From NCBI RefSeq assembly GCF_030247185.1, contig NC_080572.1, forward strand, positions 295,540,314 to 295,604,313: a stretch of 64,000 nucleotides of DNA. Reading direction: 5' to 3'. Positions 24,003 to 35,400 of this stretch are shown piece after piece (positions within the stretch are counted from its first letter, which is position 1; every line of letters starts with the position of its first letter). The stretch is from Malaya genurostris (taxonomy: Eukaryota; Arthropoda; Insecta; Diptera; Culicidae). Both the position numbers and the translations under genes were made by a program. Under the pieces are notes generated by a model that was given only the letters and a program-made list of their open reading frames with translations, made no database searches and was not told the origin of the DNA.

Positions 24003-25233
24003 AGGAGTGTATCGAAAATAAGCTATCCACACATTTTTCTTTCAAATTATGATAAAAAACGATATTTTATTCAAACTAAAAAATGATCCTCTATTGTACG
24101 AGGTTGAACTTGAGCATAATGAAAACAGGATGAAATTTAAGTTATTCCTTCACGAATTTTCGAACTTTTGATCGAACCCTCTTCATCAAGTTCCGGAATA
24201 GTGTTGCATCGCATTTTTTGGACGCTTGAGCCCAAATTTTTCTGAACTCCTCCATGTTCCCAGCTGCCTTACCAGTCTTCTTAAAGACCCTCTTCACGAT
24301 TGCCCAGTAACGTTCGATGGGTCGAAGCTGAGGGCAATTTGGTGGATTGATATTTTTCCATACGAAATATATACCCTTTTCCGCAAGCCAATTGACAATG
24401 GTTTTATCATAGTGAGCCGACGCTAAATCCGGCCAAAACAGTGGAGGTGTATTATGTTTCTTATATAAAAGCAGCAATCTCTTCTAGAGACACTCAGATC
24501 GATAGATTTCTGCATTTATAGTTCCGGTAATGTAAAAAAATGGTTGACTTCAAACCACAGGAACATATTGCTTGCCATACCAGTACCTTTCGACCAAATT
24601 TCTCCACTTGAATCGACCTGTCCGCATCGCTCACATTCTCCCCAACGAAGACAGTAAAGTATTGTGGACCTGGAAGGGTTTTTGAGTTATCCTTTACATA
24701 AGGCTCATCGTCCATTAAAACTCATGCATCCGGGCACTGCAAAAGACGCGAATACAATTTCCGGGCCCTTGTTGCTGCTCGCTTCGTCTGTTCTACACTT
24801 TGTTTCGAGAATTTCTGCTAAATCACGTATTGGCATTGATTTGTTCTTCGTGATTAGAGATACCACTTTCTGGTTCAGTTTCGGGTTGGAAGAACCGGGT
24901 TTTCTACCTCTTTCTGGTAGCTCATCCAAAGAATAATGTTCCCCAAACTTAATAATAATGGTTTTAACACTGGCATGATGAATTCCAAACCGCCTCGCCA
25001 ATTTTCGCATAGTAATACCCTTCTCACTTAGCCATGTGTCCAGAACCTTAATTTTCACTTACATTTCAATACGCGACATTTTTAAAACGCAGAACTTCAA
25101 ACTCACAAACAAGTAAACAAACGAAAGCTGACAGCCAAACGCACAGCATGCTGTGATCTGGGTATAAAAACCCATCACAAATACATGCGTACAACACAAA
25201 TGTATGCGAATAGCTTATTTTCGATACACTCCT
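24003..25233 (-). mobile_element. ITmD37E-type (Tc1/mariner) DNA transposon, complete ends, inactive
   Basis: The termini are inverted repeats: aggagtgtatcgaaaataag at 24003 and its reverse complement ending at 25233, about 25 bases each. TA dinucleotides flank both sides (24001-24002 and 25234-25235), the signature of Tc1/mariner insertion. The enclosed 1.23 kb holds a degenerate transposase on the minus strand. It lies about 120 bases beyond the 5' end of I-element 1. The family name is inferred from the D-37-E spacing in the transposase and the mosquito context. Confidence 0.9.
24142..25077 (-). pseudogene. DD37E transposase pseudogene (ITmD37E-like)
   Basis: The likely start is at about 25077 (MSRIEM), but codon 7 is a stop. 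The helix-turn-helix region follows (KVLDTWLSEKGITMRKLARR, then FGIHHASVKTIIIKFGEHYS). A deletion of some dozens of residues joins the DNA-binding part to the catalytic domain near 24790, and the codon before VLMDDE is a stop (TGA). The first catalytic Asp is in MDDEPYVK, the second in FWPDLASAHY, and the Glu in QLRPIERYWA; counting gives exactly 37 residues between the last two. A further frameshift occurs near 24485. All three catalytic residues survive but no functional protein can be made. Confidence 0.85.
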
Positions 25234-25434
25234 TAAATATATTCAACGCAAGTTTATGCTGATTCATCTGCATGGTGTTTCCAATCTGCTTTCCCCATAT
25301 TAGAAATTAATGATTTCATATTTGAAATTAATAAGAATTCTGGTTCAAATCCTGTCTCTCAAAGAATTTTCTACCGTTTTTTTCTGTCTAATTCTTTCAT
25401 AATTCATATTCATATTTCATATCATAAGAAAAGG

Positions 25435-26235
25435 CTGCCGGAGGGCCGAGTTTCATATACCATTCGACTCAGTTCGTCAAGATCATAAAATGTCTGTGTG
25501 TATGTGCTAAATAATGTTACTCGATTTTCTCAGGAATGGCTGAACCGGCTTCCAAAAACTTAGATTCAAATGAAAGATCTTATGTTCCCATAGGCTGCTA
25601 ATTTATCCCGATCCGATCTCCGGCTCTGGAATTTCAGAATGATATGCACAAAAAAAAATAAAAAAATATAACTTATTTTTCTTAGAGATGGTTGAACCGA
25701 TTTTCACAAGGATTCAACCGACAGGTCTTATAATCCCATTGAAATTAATCTTTTTCCGACTTCCTATTCCGAAATTACAAGGAAATATCTATTTATGAGA
25801 AAATGTGCACTCAATTTTTTCGGAAATTTCATATAAGATTTTAACAAACTAAGATGCAAGTAAATTCTACAGAAAGTTACAGCGCGATAAGTGAAAAACT
25901 TTCGATGAGTATTTTTTCACAAGTGATGACGAAACGAGGTGCAAATATTTATAAAACTCACTGGTAAATTCATGTGGTTGACAGACCTTGTAAGTTAGTG
26001 GATATATAAATTTAATTCAAATTAAAGCCCTTATTGTCTTAAACGATACTGTGCAATTTCATTCAGATCCGACTTCCGATTGTGAAATTATAGGGCGATG
26101 AGTGTCAAAATTTTCAAACTGTCCTACAAAATTATGCAAAACTGGTACTCACCGGTAGGTGCTGTTACGGAAGAAGAAAATACCACCGCCCAGCACACAG
26201 CGTGCTATGTTTAATTTTGTATAACGTGCTGGTTA
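25435..26235 (-). repeat. Family A variant with an extra conserved module
   Basis: The left part carries family A phrases (gaggcagagccgagtttcat-like end at 25440, ccattcgactcagttcgtca at 25460, gatggttgaaccgattttca at 25686). At 26140-26225 it has a module containing ggtaggtgctgttacggaag and cccagcacacagcgtg, which recurs in the opposite orientation at 62330-62435 inside another family A variant. The shared arrangement shows a subfamily rather than chance. No coding capacity. Confidence 0.55.
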
Positions 26236-26749
26236 GCCACTTGGGCTTTCAGGTAGCTACCTAACATTTTATTGGCTATCGATCTACGCAATTTGCAATA
26301 TAGACAGTGTCCTCGAAAAGGACAAAAAAGGGCTGGTTTGAAACATTACCCTCAGTCTGACTAATGGTATCTGCCTGAACCCCATACATTTTGTATAGAA
26401 AGACATATGATATAATATATGTTGATGATGTTTTTAAATGTTTTTGTTGTATTTCTCCATTATAATCTCCGTTTAAGTTCACATCGTACATATACAAGTG
26501 TTCATTCATAAACATACAAGCGTACGTTTGTCTTTCTTCATGATTTTGCGTTCTTTCTATTCTATTATTAGTATTCTTTGTCCATTCATTGCTGATCATA
26601 GTGTGTAAATAAACACTTGACCTGAGGATATGGTACGGAAACACACATACGTCTGTGTATATATTTTGCGAGTGTTCTGCTAGTATTGGCTGCTAGATTC
26701 ATCATATCAGCGTCTCAGTTTACGAATACAATACACGGTCACGAACCAT
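26236..26749. other. Unannotated DNA
   Basis: An ORF at 26276-26644 (minus) has no recognisable domain, and its Asn/Tyr-rich composition reflects AT-rich sequence. No repeat or RNA feature was identified. Confidence 0.35.
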
Positions 26750-27700
26750 TTTATTTTTATTTAAAAGATATTTTTTTCAGGCCTGTTTGTGTACAAGCTT
26801 TACGTGGCCGATTGATTTTTTTTAGTTGGATCTCGTTGTGACCCTTTTTCTAAGGGGAGAGGAGCTTCCATTTCCCTCCTGCGAGAATCTCATCATCCAT
26901 TGCCGCATCGATGGTATTGTTGTAGATTTCCGACTTCTTTTCGTTGCTAGTTGCTGTAGATGCACCTTGTTGTACATTGGTTGCAATTGCTGGTTGGTTG
27001 GAGGGTAAGTTGTTAATTGCAGCCGGTGTACTTTGTTTAGAGGATACTCATGGTTTCGTTGAAGGAGATCCTTCATTGTTGTTGGTGGCTGTCACAGGTG
27101 TACTGGGGTTGCTTGTTTATTTGTTGAATCTTCGGAAAGTACCGTACAGATATTTCTTAACGTAATGTATAAATGTTTGTCTAAACTGATTAAAAGTGTC
27201 TTATCGCAGTTTGTGTGAAGGAAGCACCGTTGTCCTTTGGCGTAGTTGTCTCCTTGTCGAGTTTATCACATGGCTTACCGTAGTGAACAGCTTTTGGCAA
27301 TATCGACATGTGGCCATCTGATTGTCAGATGTAACGAGTGATTTGCACGGAATTCTTGTATCTTGACCGAAAATCACATAAGAAGGTATAGCCTTCTTCA
27401 AGTGTATGCGTAGTAAACGTACGCCATTTAGAATACCGGGGAAAAATTCCTTTCACTTTTGTTTTTCGATAGAGAGAATCTCTCCGTATTGAGACATAGT
27501 TTTGCGAATATATGAATCGGTGACGCTTGAGGGAAGATCATGCACACGCACTTCTATAGAACTATCTTCCATATATACTGTTCGTTTGGTTCACTCATTT
27601 CGTTCTATTGTTCACTACACAATACTGCACTTGGTTTTTTCTGTCCCGAACGTAAGCGGCCATTATTCAACGCTACTTAATAGCAGACATCTGACATAGC
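26750..27700 (-). mobile_element. ORF1-only LINE-derived element, inactive
   Basis: On the minus strand a 5' leader (27573-27700), a broken ORF1 and a 3' tail are present, but no ORF2. The tail, aagctttacgtggccgattg in its complementary plus-strand form near 26800, closely resembles the 3' terminus of I-element 2 (agcttaacgtggccgattg near 32075), and it ends in an AT-rich run near 26760. Absence of endonuclease/RT suggests either an internal deletion or a half-LINE that was mobilised in trans. The 5' limit is approximate. Confidence 0.6.
26822..27572 (-). pseudogene. LINE ORF1 pseudogene with N-terminal RRM-like and C-terminal Cys-rich regions
   Basis: From the ATG at 27572 the frame reads MEDSSIEVRVHDLPSSVTDS, then IRKTMSQYGEILSIEKQK followed by TGA. 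Homologous mosquito ORF1 proteins have a Trp at this place, so the stop is probably a TGG to TGA change (inference). The frame continues as VRLLRIHLKKAIPSYVIFGQ and QMATCRYCQKLFTTVSHVIN, where CRYC would start a zinc knuckle but the later Cys is missing. After a stop near 27201 a second stretch (26822-27076) is Ser/Gln-rich. The motif 'KKAIPSY' preceding a Cys pair is, as far as I recall, typical of mosquito LINE ORF1 proteins. Non-functional. Confidence 0.6.
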
Positions 27701-28868
27701 GATCAAATCACCGGTGGCGCTTGGCGTGAACGGCAATCTCTATTTACTAACGAAAGTGGAAATTTGTAAAAAAAACTTTTGCTATAAATATTATTATAAA
27801 TACTTCTTAAACGCACATGATATATTAGTAACTGAAGGTTCTTACTTCCAAAAATTACTAAAATCAAATTTATAACACCATTTAATTCTGAAAAAAATTG
27901 AAATTTTATTCAAGTGATAAATTAATTCCTAGATAGTGTTTCGCAATAATTTGCCTATTTTTCAAATTTAAAACTGTTGATAGGAGAGTTTTAAAATTGC
28001 ATTTTTAATATCATCATGATCGGTCGAGTCTCGTAATTTTTTAACCACATGTTAAATGTGATGGCACTGGCGACCTATTGTGTTTGCAAAGATCTCGACG
28101 ATGCAACAAAAATAATGCAGGACGTACTTTTCTCCATCCTTTGTCTAGAACTCTAGTTTTGCCGAACATTGAAAACCGAATGAATAATGTTCATATAATC
28201 AAACATTTTGTCGTTCGTTCGTCTTTTGAAACTTTTTTCGGTAAACCAATCAACCGTTGTGGCTAATCGAATAAGCATCGGTGCAAAAACACTTACCTAT
28301 ATGCAAGAGATACTGCAAGATATGTTTACATGAAGCAAAAAAAATCACCAAAAAATTCGATTTTATTGCTTCAAATTGTTCATCTCCAGTTTGCCAACAG
28401 TATTCAAAGGTAAAATACATATGTTTTGTTTGCATAAATACTACAACGACAAACTCACAAAAATGTTCAGATCACATTTCATGAAAAATCTCTTTTTGTA
28501 AATTCAATATACGTTTCTATAAAATAAAATTTTGAAAAACGCTCAAAAACATTATTGGTTTTATTATTCCCACCGAGTTGGTAAGCTTACATCGAACAAT
28601 GATCTAAATCTTAGCCGTCTCACGACCGGTACCCTACATTCACACATCTTCTCTGTTCATCATACAACAAACACTAGTCTTCGCGCTCTATATCTATTTT
28701 CCGCTCAAACACTAGGTAGGAGAGTATATTTATAATCGCTTGTAGCCTTCTCTAATGTGCCAGTCGCTACCTGTCTATCGTCAGCGACAGATACTACGAA
28801 GGCTGTTTGATAGTCTGCCTCCTTTCAGTACCAGAAGCAGATTGTTACGGAAAATCAAGTTTTCGCCT
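27701..28868. other. Unannotated AT-rich DNA
   Basis: Short ORFs on both strands (28078-28266, 28281-28484, 28532-28735) show no domain or consistent frame. No transposon termini were seen before the inverted-repeat end at 28870. Confidence 0.35.
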
Positions 28869-28869
28869 A

Positions 28870-29704
28870 AAGACTGTCCCAGAAAGTATGGACGCTGTAA
28901 ATAATTCACAAGTCAGAACAACAGAATATTATTCCCAACATTTGCTACTGGTGCACCTTCTTGCGAACGTTCCTCATTAAATTCCGTACAGACTTCTTGG
29001 CGACAAGTTTTGACACATTTTTCCAATCTTTTTCGAACTGTTGAATGGTTTCAGCTTCCGAGACATGCTTCCTAAGATGTGCCTTCGTTAATGCCCAACA
29101 TTCCTCAATTGGTCGAAGTTGTGGGTAATTTGGTGGATTCATGTCTTTTGAGACGAAAGTAACATTTTTGGTAGTATACCATTCTACCGTTGATTTCGAG
29201 TAGTGGCAAGAAGCAAGATCTGGCCAGAAGACAACAGGATCCTTATGGCTTCGAATCACGGGTAGAAGCCGTTTTTGTAAACATTCCTTGATGTATATTT
29301 CGCTGTTCATTGAAGCAGTGGTGATGAAGGGTTTCGAAATCTTACCGCAGCTACAAATTGCTTGCCAGACCATAGCTTTCTCACCAAATTTTTCTACTTC
29401 AATTGATGTCTCGGACTGGATTAACACTTGCCCTTCTCGCACTGTATAATATTGTGGTCCCGGCAAGGATTTGTAATCTAGTTTCACGTAGGTTTCGTCG
29501 TCCATGATTATGCAGTTCAAATTTCCAGCAAGAATCGTATTGTACAGCTTTCGAACCCTCGGCCTTCTTATAGGTTAGAAGATTCAAACGTTCTTTAGCA
29601 CGAAGAACATTTGACTCCGAAGCGCCCACCGGGATTTGACTATCATACGCTTCAAAGTAGGTACTTTTATTCATGCGGCCGGACAACGAATAAGTAAGTA
29701 CCAT
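28870..29704 (-). mobile_element. ITmD37E-type transposon, 5'-truncated
   Basis: The 3' end is marked by TA followed by a putative inverted-repeat terminus, agactgtcccagaaagtatg, at 28871. The other terminus is missing: homology stops where a 41-base inverted-repeat arm begins (29664-29704), so the DNA-binding half of the transposase and the opposite end are lost. The remaining 0.83 kb is mostly the catalytic domain on the minus strand. Confidence 0.75.
28945..29680 (-). pseudogene. DD37E transposase fragment, catalytic domain
   Basis: The long open part (28945-29520) has the first Asp in IIMDDETYVKLDYKSLPGPQ, the second in FWPDLASCHYSKS, and Glu in QLRPIEECWALTK, with 37 residues between the last two. 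It includes the family's VWQAICSCG stretch and a C-terminal VRNLMRNVRKKV. Upstream the correct frame carries RKLYNTILAGNLNC, linked by a frameshift near 29565 to RAKERLNLLTYKKAEG. The N-terminal helix-turn-helix is absent. The open catalytic half is well preserved compared with the copy at 24.1 kb, so this is a younger lineage, but it cannot make an active enzyme. Confidence 0.85.
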
Positions 29705-30051
29705 TGTACATTGTTTAAAAAAAGGCGTGTGCCGTAGCTATTTTTGTTACACCTGCGGTTTATTCGGTGACAAGCATAATCGGTTCGAGTTAAAAAAGAA
29801 ATATAGCTGTGATTGAAGCGTTCAACCTTTTTTCAGTAGCTCATACGTGGGAAGTGCTTGGGGTTGAACCCGAATATACGTGTTTACCACGTTGTGTAAC
29901 ATTGAAACAATGCAAATTCTCTAAATTGTGCCTTTGTGTGCTATGTTCGACCAGATAAACAATCTCTACTATGTCACTTTAAAAGTATATAAACACTGTT
30001 TTACGGTGAAATGGTACCTACTTATTCGTTGTCCGGGCGCATGAATAAAAG
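29664..30051. mobile_element. Inverted-repeat (foldback) element next to the truncated transposon
   Basis: Arms of 41 bases at 29664-29704 and 30011-30051 are inverted repeats with only about two mismatches (cttttattcatgcg on the left, cgcatgaataaaag on the right; gacaacgaataagta against tacttattcgttgtc). They enclose about 306 bases without an ORF. No target duplication was found. A MITE is the simplest reading; the insertion or an associated deletion may have removed the rest of the adjacent ITmD37E copy. Confidence 0.6.
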
Positions 30052-30056
30052 ATGCG

Positions 30057-30956
30057 TGTGGTGTTCAAATCCCGACAAATCCAGTTCGACGAAAAATTTT
30101 CATTCGGAATTTCATGTGTAGCTTGTGCCCTGATTCGTGTTCTCATCAAGCTTGCATGTTTCGTTTAAGGTCAATCAGCACTGCGCCGATCCGACCGATC
30201 CGATCTCTTTTTTCTAGTTCGGCTATGGCTGAGCTGTACAGGCACACGACCTTTTATTCCAAAATTGCTAAATTTTCTCATCAGATAGTGATTCAATTTA
30301 AAAATAATGGATTCAAAGCACCTTTATGACACATTTATTGTGGGTTATAGGATTTTTTTTTACTTTTAAGGTTAAGTGTGCTAAATGACGATTATGTTTC
30401 ATTTTCAGAACGCCAGTACAAGATTTAAAGCAATTATACTTCTAATTTTTTATCTATACATTTACAGTAAAAATAAAAGCGCATATTTTGTTTAATTAAA
30501 AGTCAAAGTCATAAATAAAATCTTAGATATTCTTAATATGGAATCAAGAACGATATGACAGACACATATTCAAGAAAAATATTACCAAAATGATAGTTTA
30601 TTCATTACGGAATTTATTCAACCGAATAAATTTACTGTTGATCATAACGTTGTGTTTAAGGCTCTCTAAAATTTTGAATAATTTCTCAACAGATTTAAAG
30701 CAGGTTTATGTTGGTTCTTCATTTTGCTTTATAAACCTTATGAAGAACTTGACAGGAATATGATCTTGTAATGGTTTTCAGTAGGCTTTTGTTGAGTTTA
30801 CAGTCTTAATGCGAGCTTTATGATGTAACATTTGTTACTTGGAATAACATTTACAGAAAGTTAACATAAGGTGTGTTCGTCTTCATGACGTTTGTTAGAA
30901 AATTAGTGGGGGAGACATTTTTGAATTTCAGTTCCGCTCAAATGATTATGTATGCG
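30057..30956. other. Unannotated AT-rich DNA
   Basis: A short ORF (30114-30329) lacks a recognisable domain. No repeat landmarks used elsewhere in the window are present. Confidence 0.35.
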
Positions 30957-32477
30957 TACACGGAACGACCGAAATCAGCATTTTCGCGAAAAATTTAGTT
31001 GATTTGCTGATTTTAGTTAGTTATTTTTTGAGACAACTAAAAAATTCTTACTTTTGCTAATTTAGATTTTTTATTCTCATTCCCTTAATAATAAAATATT
31101 TGTTGAAATGACTATTTTTTTTTAGTTGAATTCACAAATTAAATGTGCTGTCATTTCTTAGCTAAGGCACATTTCATTTCCATTCAACTAATTTTTTAGT
31201 TGAATCAAGGAAATAAAATGTTGTTTTCAACCAATATGAATGGTTGAATTGGCTTCTGCAATCTGCAGCTATATGGCGCCCTGTCACCGAAACGGTAACA
31301 CCGTAATGACTACTAGCCGCTAGATGGCACACTACTGCCGAAAAAATTTCAGACGCGGTTGTCTTTTCCATATTGGCAGGTATAAATACGATGTTGTATT
31401 GGAGAAAAAGACATAAACGAAACATAAACATCTTTTTGAATTTTTTTCTTCTAAATCACTGTTTTCTTCATTCTCACTGAAAACTTTGAGCACTCGGAAA
31501 ACAAAAACCGAATACAAGTAGTACACCGGACGGCGCAGCTCGGAAGGTTTGAAGATACAAAAAAACTTCATCACAATTAGAGTGATACATTCGAAATTCA
31601 CTTCACTGTTCCGCGTGAAAACATTATTACGCACAATCGCTTCAAGTGCGCACAAATTATGAATAAATACGATTTCCACTAACAGTTTACGACTTTTTTA
31701 CATATCGGTTTAGAAATTTAAATAAAGATATATCGAACACATGCGAAAAACATCAAAACAATTTTCAAGCAGTTTCAATAAGACTGTCCTTTTTAGCTTT
31801 TTAATGGATTGTTTTGCTTTGACACTTCTCATGAGTTTTTGGCTAATAAACTTGTTAATAATACCCATTTCAGTTTTGTTTTCTTTGTGCTATCCTTCAG
31901 TAATGATGGTGATAGATAAATAGAAACAAATTTTCTGATTTTAATAACAAAATTAGTTGTCAATGAGAATTTCGTGTTGGATTGAAATATTACTGGTTTG
32001 TGTCCAGGATATTCACCAACTAAACACATTTTTTTTTTTTCAAATAAAATTTTTATTAGGCTCATTTGCTTTAGCTTAACGTGGCCGATTGTCTTGTTGT
32101 TAGGGGGAGAGAAAGGGATGCCGTATTACGGGGCGGCATACTCCCCAGTTAGTAAGGGGACATAGGGAGGGTGGGACCTACACAGTATTGAATTGAAATT
32201 TGAATACATCATTGGTTTGTGGCATACATCTTTTAGACACATTTTGCGTTCGATGAATCTTCATGTTTTTCAGCTTGTAGCAATGAAGAGATTATTCTGG
32301 ATTGGGATGCTTCGTTGGTGTGTTCTGACGTTGATGTGACGTTTTTGGGTAGCTTCCAGCAACTCAGTCAGTTCAAGGCAGGTGCATGCTCCGAAGCATC
32401 GTTTACACAGGCCATACTTCCAGCAACGAAAAGAAGAGTGCGGTAGAGCTGTAGACGAGAAAGAGATAGGGAGAGCA

Positions 32478-35400
32478 CTAAATTTGAGCATTGATAGTTT
32501 TCAAGAAGTTATAGATGAGAGTCATATAAGGAAGATTTCGAGTTGCCAAGACGTCGCGGACTGGTACGAAGGGTGGTATACCTCGGGCCCGAAGGGAACC
32601 TATGAGTTGGGACCTGGCATCACAATACTCGACACATGTCCAAACAACATGTTCGATGTCATGATAACCCTCACCGCAAACGCAGACACCACTCTCAGCG
32701 AGCCCCACACGACGGAGATGCGCGCTGAACATATAATGATTAGACATGAGCCTTGACATTACACGAATAAAGTCTCGGCTCACGTCTAACCCCCGGAACC
32801 AAGCTTTCGTCGATACCTGTGGGACTATTGAGTGTAACCATCGTCCCAGAGTTCCACTATTCCATGTATTCTGCCAGCTGGCTAGAGTTTTCTGACGACA
32901 GCAACTGAAAAATTCATTGAAGCAGATTGGTCTTTCATAGATATCACCTTCTAGTGCGCCCACCTTGGCTAACGAGTCCGCCCTCTCATTGCCCCGTATG
33001 GAACAATGCGAGGGGACCCAAACCAAGGTAATCTGGTATGATTTTGCAGATAAAGCACTCAATTGTTCCCGTATTTTCCCCAGAAAATACGGTGAGTGCT
33101 TTCCAGGCTTCACTGAACGGAGAGCCTCAATGAAACTGAGACTGTCCGTGACAATGTAGTAATGGTCTTTGGGCAAGGTTTCAATGATCTCAAGGGTGTA
33201 CTGAATTGCAGCTAGTTCTGCGACGTAAACTGAAGCTGGATCACTGAGTTTATAGGAAGCGGTGAAATTTACATTGAATATACCGAAGCCAGTGGACCCG
33301 TCTAGATATGATCCGTCAGTGTAAAACATTTTATTACAGTCGACTTCTTTAAATTTATTATTAAAAATTTTTGGGATCTCTTGAGGGCGTACAGGATCCG
33401 GGAATCCACGAATTTCCTCTTTCATGGATGTGTCGAAAAACACAGTAGAATTAGAAGTATCCACAAAATGAACACGATTGGGAACAAACAAAGAAGGATT
33501 TATATTCTGAGCCATGTAGTCAAAATACAAGGACATAAAACGGGTTTGTGAATTAAGCTCGACGAGCTTTTCAAAGTTTTCTATCACCATCGGATTCAAA
33601 ATGTCGCATCGGATTAGCAGTCGATATGAGAGATCCCAGAACCTGTTTTTCAACGGTAAGACGCCCGCCAGCACTTCAAGACTCATCGTATGGGTTGATT
33701 GCATGCAACCCAAGGCAATACGTAAACAACGATACTGAATTCTTTCCAGTTTAATGAAATGAATATTCGTAGCGGAGCGGAAACAGAAACATCCATATTC
33801 CATTACTGACAATATCGTCGTTTTGTACAACCTGATCAGGTCTCCTGGGTGAGAGCCCCACCAAGTTCCGGTTATTGTACGAAGGAAATTGATTCTCTGT
33901 AGGCATTTTCGTTTCAAATACCTAATGTGACATCCCCAGGTACCTTTGGAATCGAACCAGACCCCGAGATATTTAAATGTGAAAACCTGAGCTATGGTTT
34001 CACCCCCTAGTTGAAGCTGTAATTGCGCAGGTTCTCGCTTCCTTGAAAATACAACCAGCTCAGTTTTCTCCGTAGAGAACTCGATACCCATTTGAAAAGC
34101 CCATGTCGACAAGTTGTCGAGGGTATCTTGCAATGGTCCTTGGAGATCGGCAGCTTTGGGTCCTATAATAGACACAACACTGTCGTCGGCAAGTTGTCTT
34201 AGCGTGCAAGATGTGTTGATACATTCATCAATGTTATTTACGTAAAAGTTGTATAAAAGGGGGCTTAAGCATGAGCCCTGAGGAAGACCCATGTAACTGA
34301 ATCGCTTTGTCGTCAAATCACCATGCTCAAAATGCATGTGTTTCTCGGACAATAGATTATATAAAAAGTTGTTCAATACTGGTGAAAGACCATGCTGATG
34401 CAACTTCTCAGATAGAACGTTAATGGAAACTGAATCGAATGCCCCCTTGATGTCGAGGAAAACTGATGCCATTTGTTCTTTACGAGCAAATGCCATTTGA
34501 ATTTCTGTTGAGAGCAACGCTAGACAATCGTTCGTTCCTTTGCCCCTGCGGAACCCAAATTGTGTACCTGAAAGCAATCCATTTGTTTCGACCCAATTGT
34601 CTAGACGGAAGAGAATCATTTTCTCCAACAATTTCCGGATACAGGAAAGCATAGCAATCGGCCGATACGAATTGTGATCGGAGGCTGGTTTTCCAGGTTT
34701 TTGAATAGTAATAACTCTCACTTCTCTCCATTCGTGTGGGACAATATTACCCTCGAGGAACTTGTTGAATAAATTCAGCAAGCGCCTTTTGGCAGAGTCG
34801 GGCAGATTTTTCAACAAGTTGAATTTAATTCTGTCTAACCCCGGGGCTCTATTGTTACACGACAAGAGCGCAAGTGAGAACTCTACCATCGAAAACTGTG
34901 TTTCGTTTGTATTCAATGTCGCGACGCGGGATATCTTCTGTTCCGGAACAGAATCAGGACATACTTTCTTAGCGAAATCAAATATCCAGCGGTTAGAATA
35001 TTCCTCGCTTTCGTTCGCGTGATTTCGATTGCGCATGCGACGGGCCGTATTCCAAAGAGTGCTCATTGCTGTTTCTCTCGTTAATCCGTCAACAAACCTT
35101 CGCCAGTAACCGCGTTTCTTAGCTTTAATAAGACTTTTCATTTGAAATTCTAACGCCGCGTATTTCCGATAATTATCTGGAGTTCCGTTCTTTCTAAACG
35201 AGATGAAGGCTGAAGCTTTTTTCGTTTTCAGCTCTGAGCACTCTTTGTCCCACCATGGGTTGGGAGAACGCATACTAGTTTGCGCGCTAGGTACTCGTTT
35301 CGTCTGAGCTTGAATTGCGGTGTCAAGAATCAAGCCAGCCAAAAATGTATACTCTTCCTCCGGAGGAAGCTCCTGTGATGTTTCTAGTTTCTCAGATATC

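Noticed and set aside
29850..29915. tRNA-like segment around ggggttgaacccgaat
   Set aside because: Only a B-box-like word is convincing; no cloverleaf could be drawn on either strand.
32382..32756. Plus-strand ORF of 124 codons
   Set aside because: It is a shadow of ORF2 and the 3' UTR of I-element 2 on the opposite strand.
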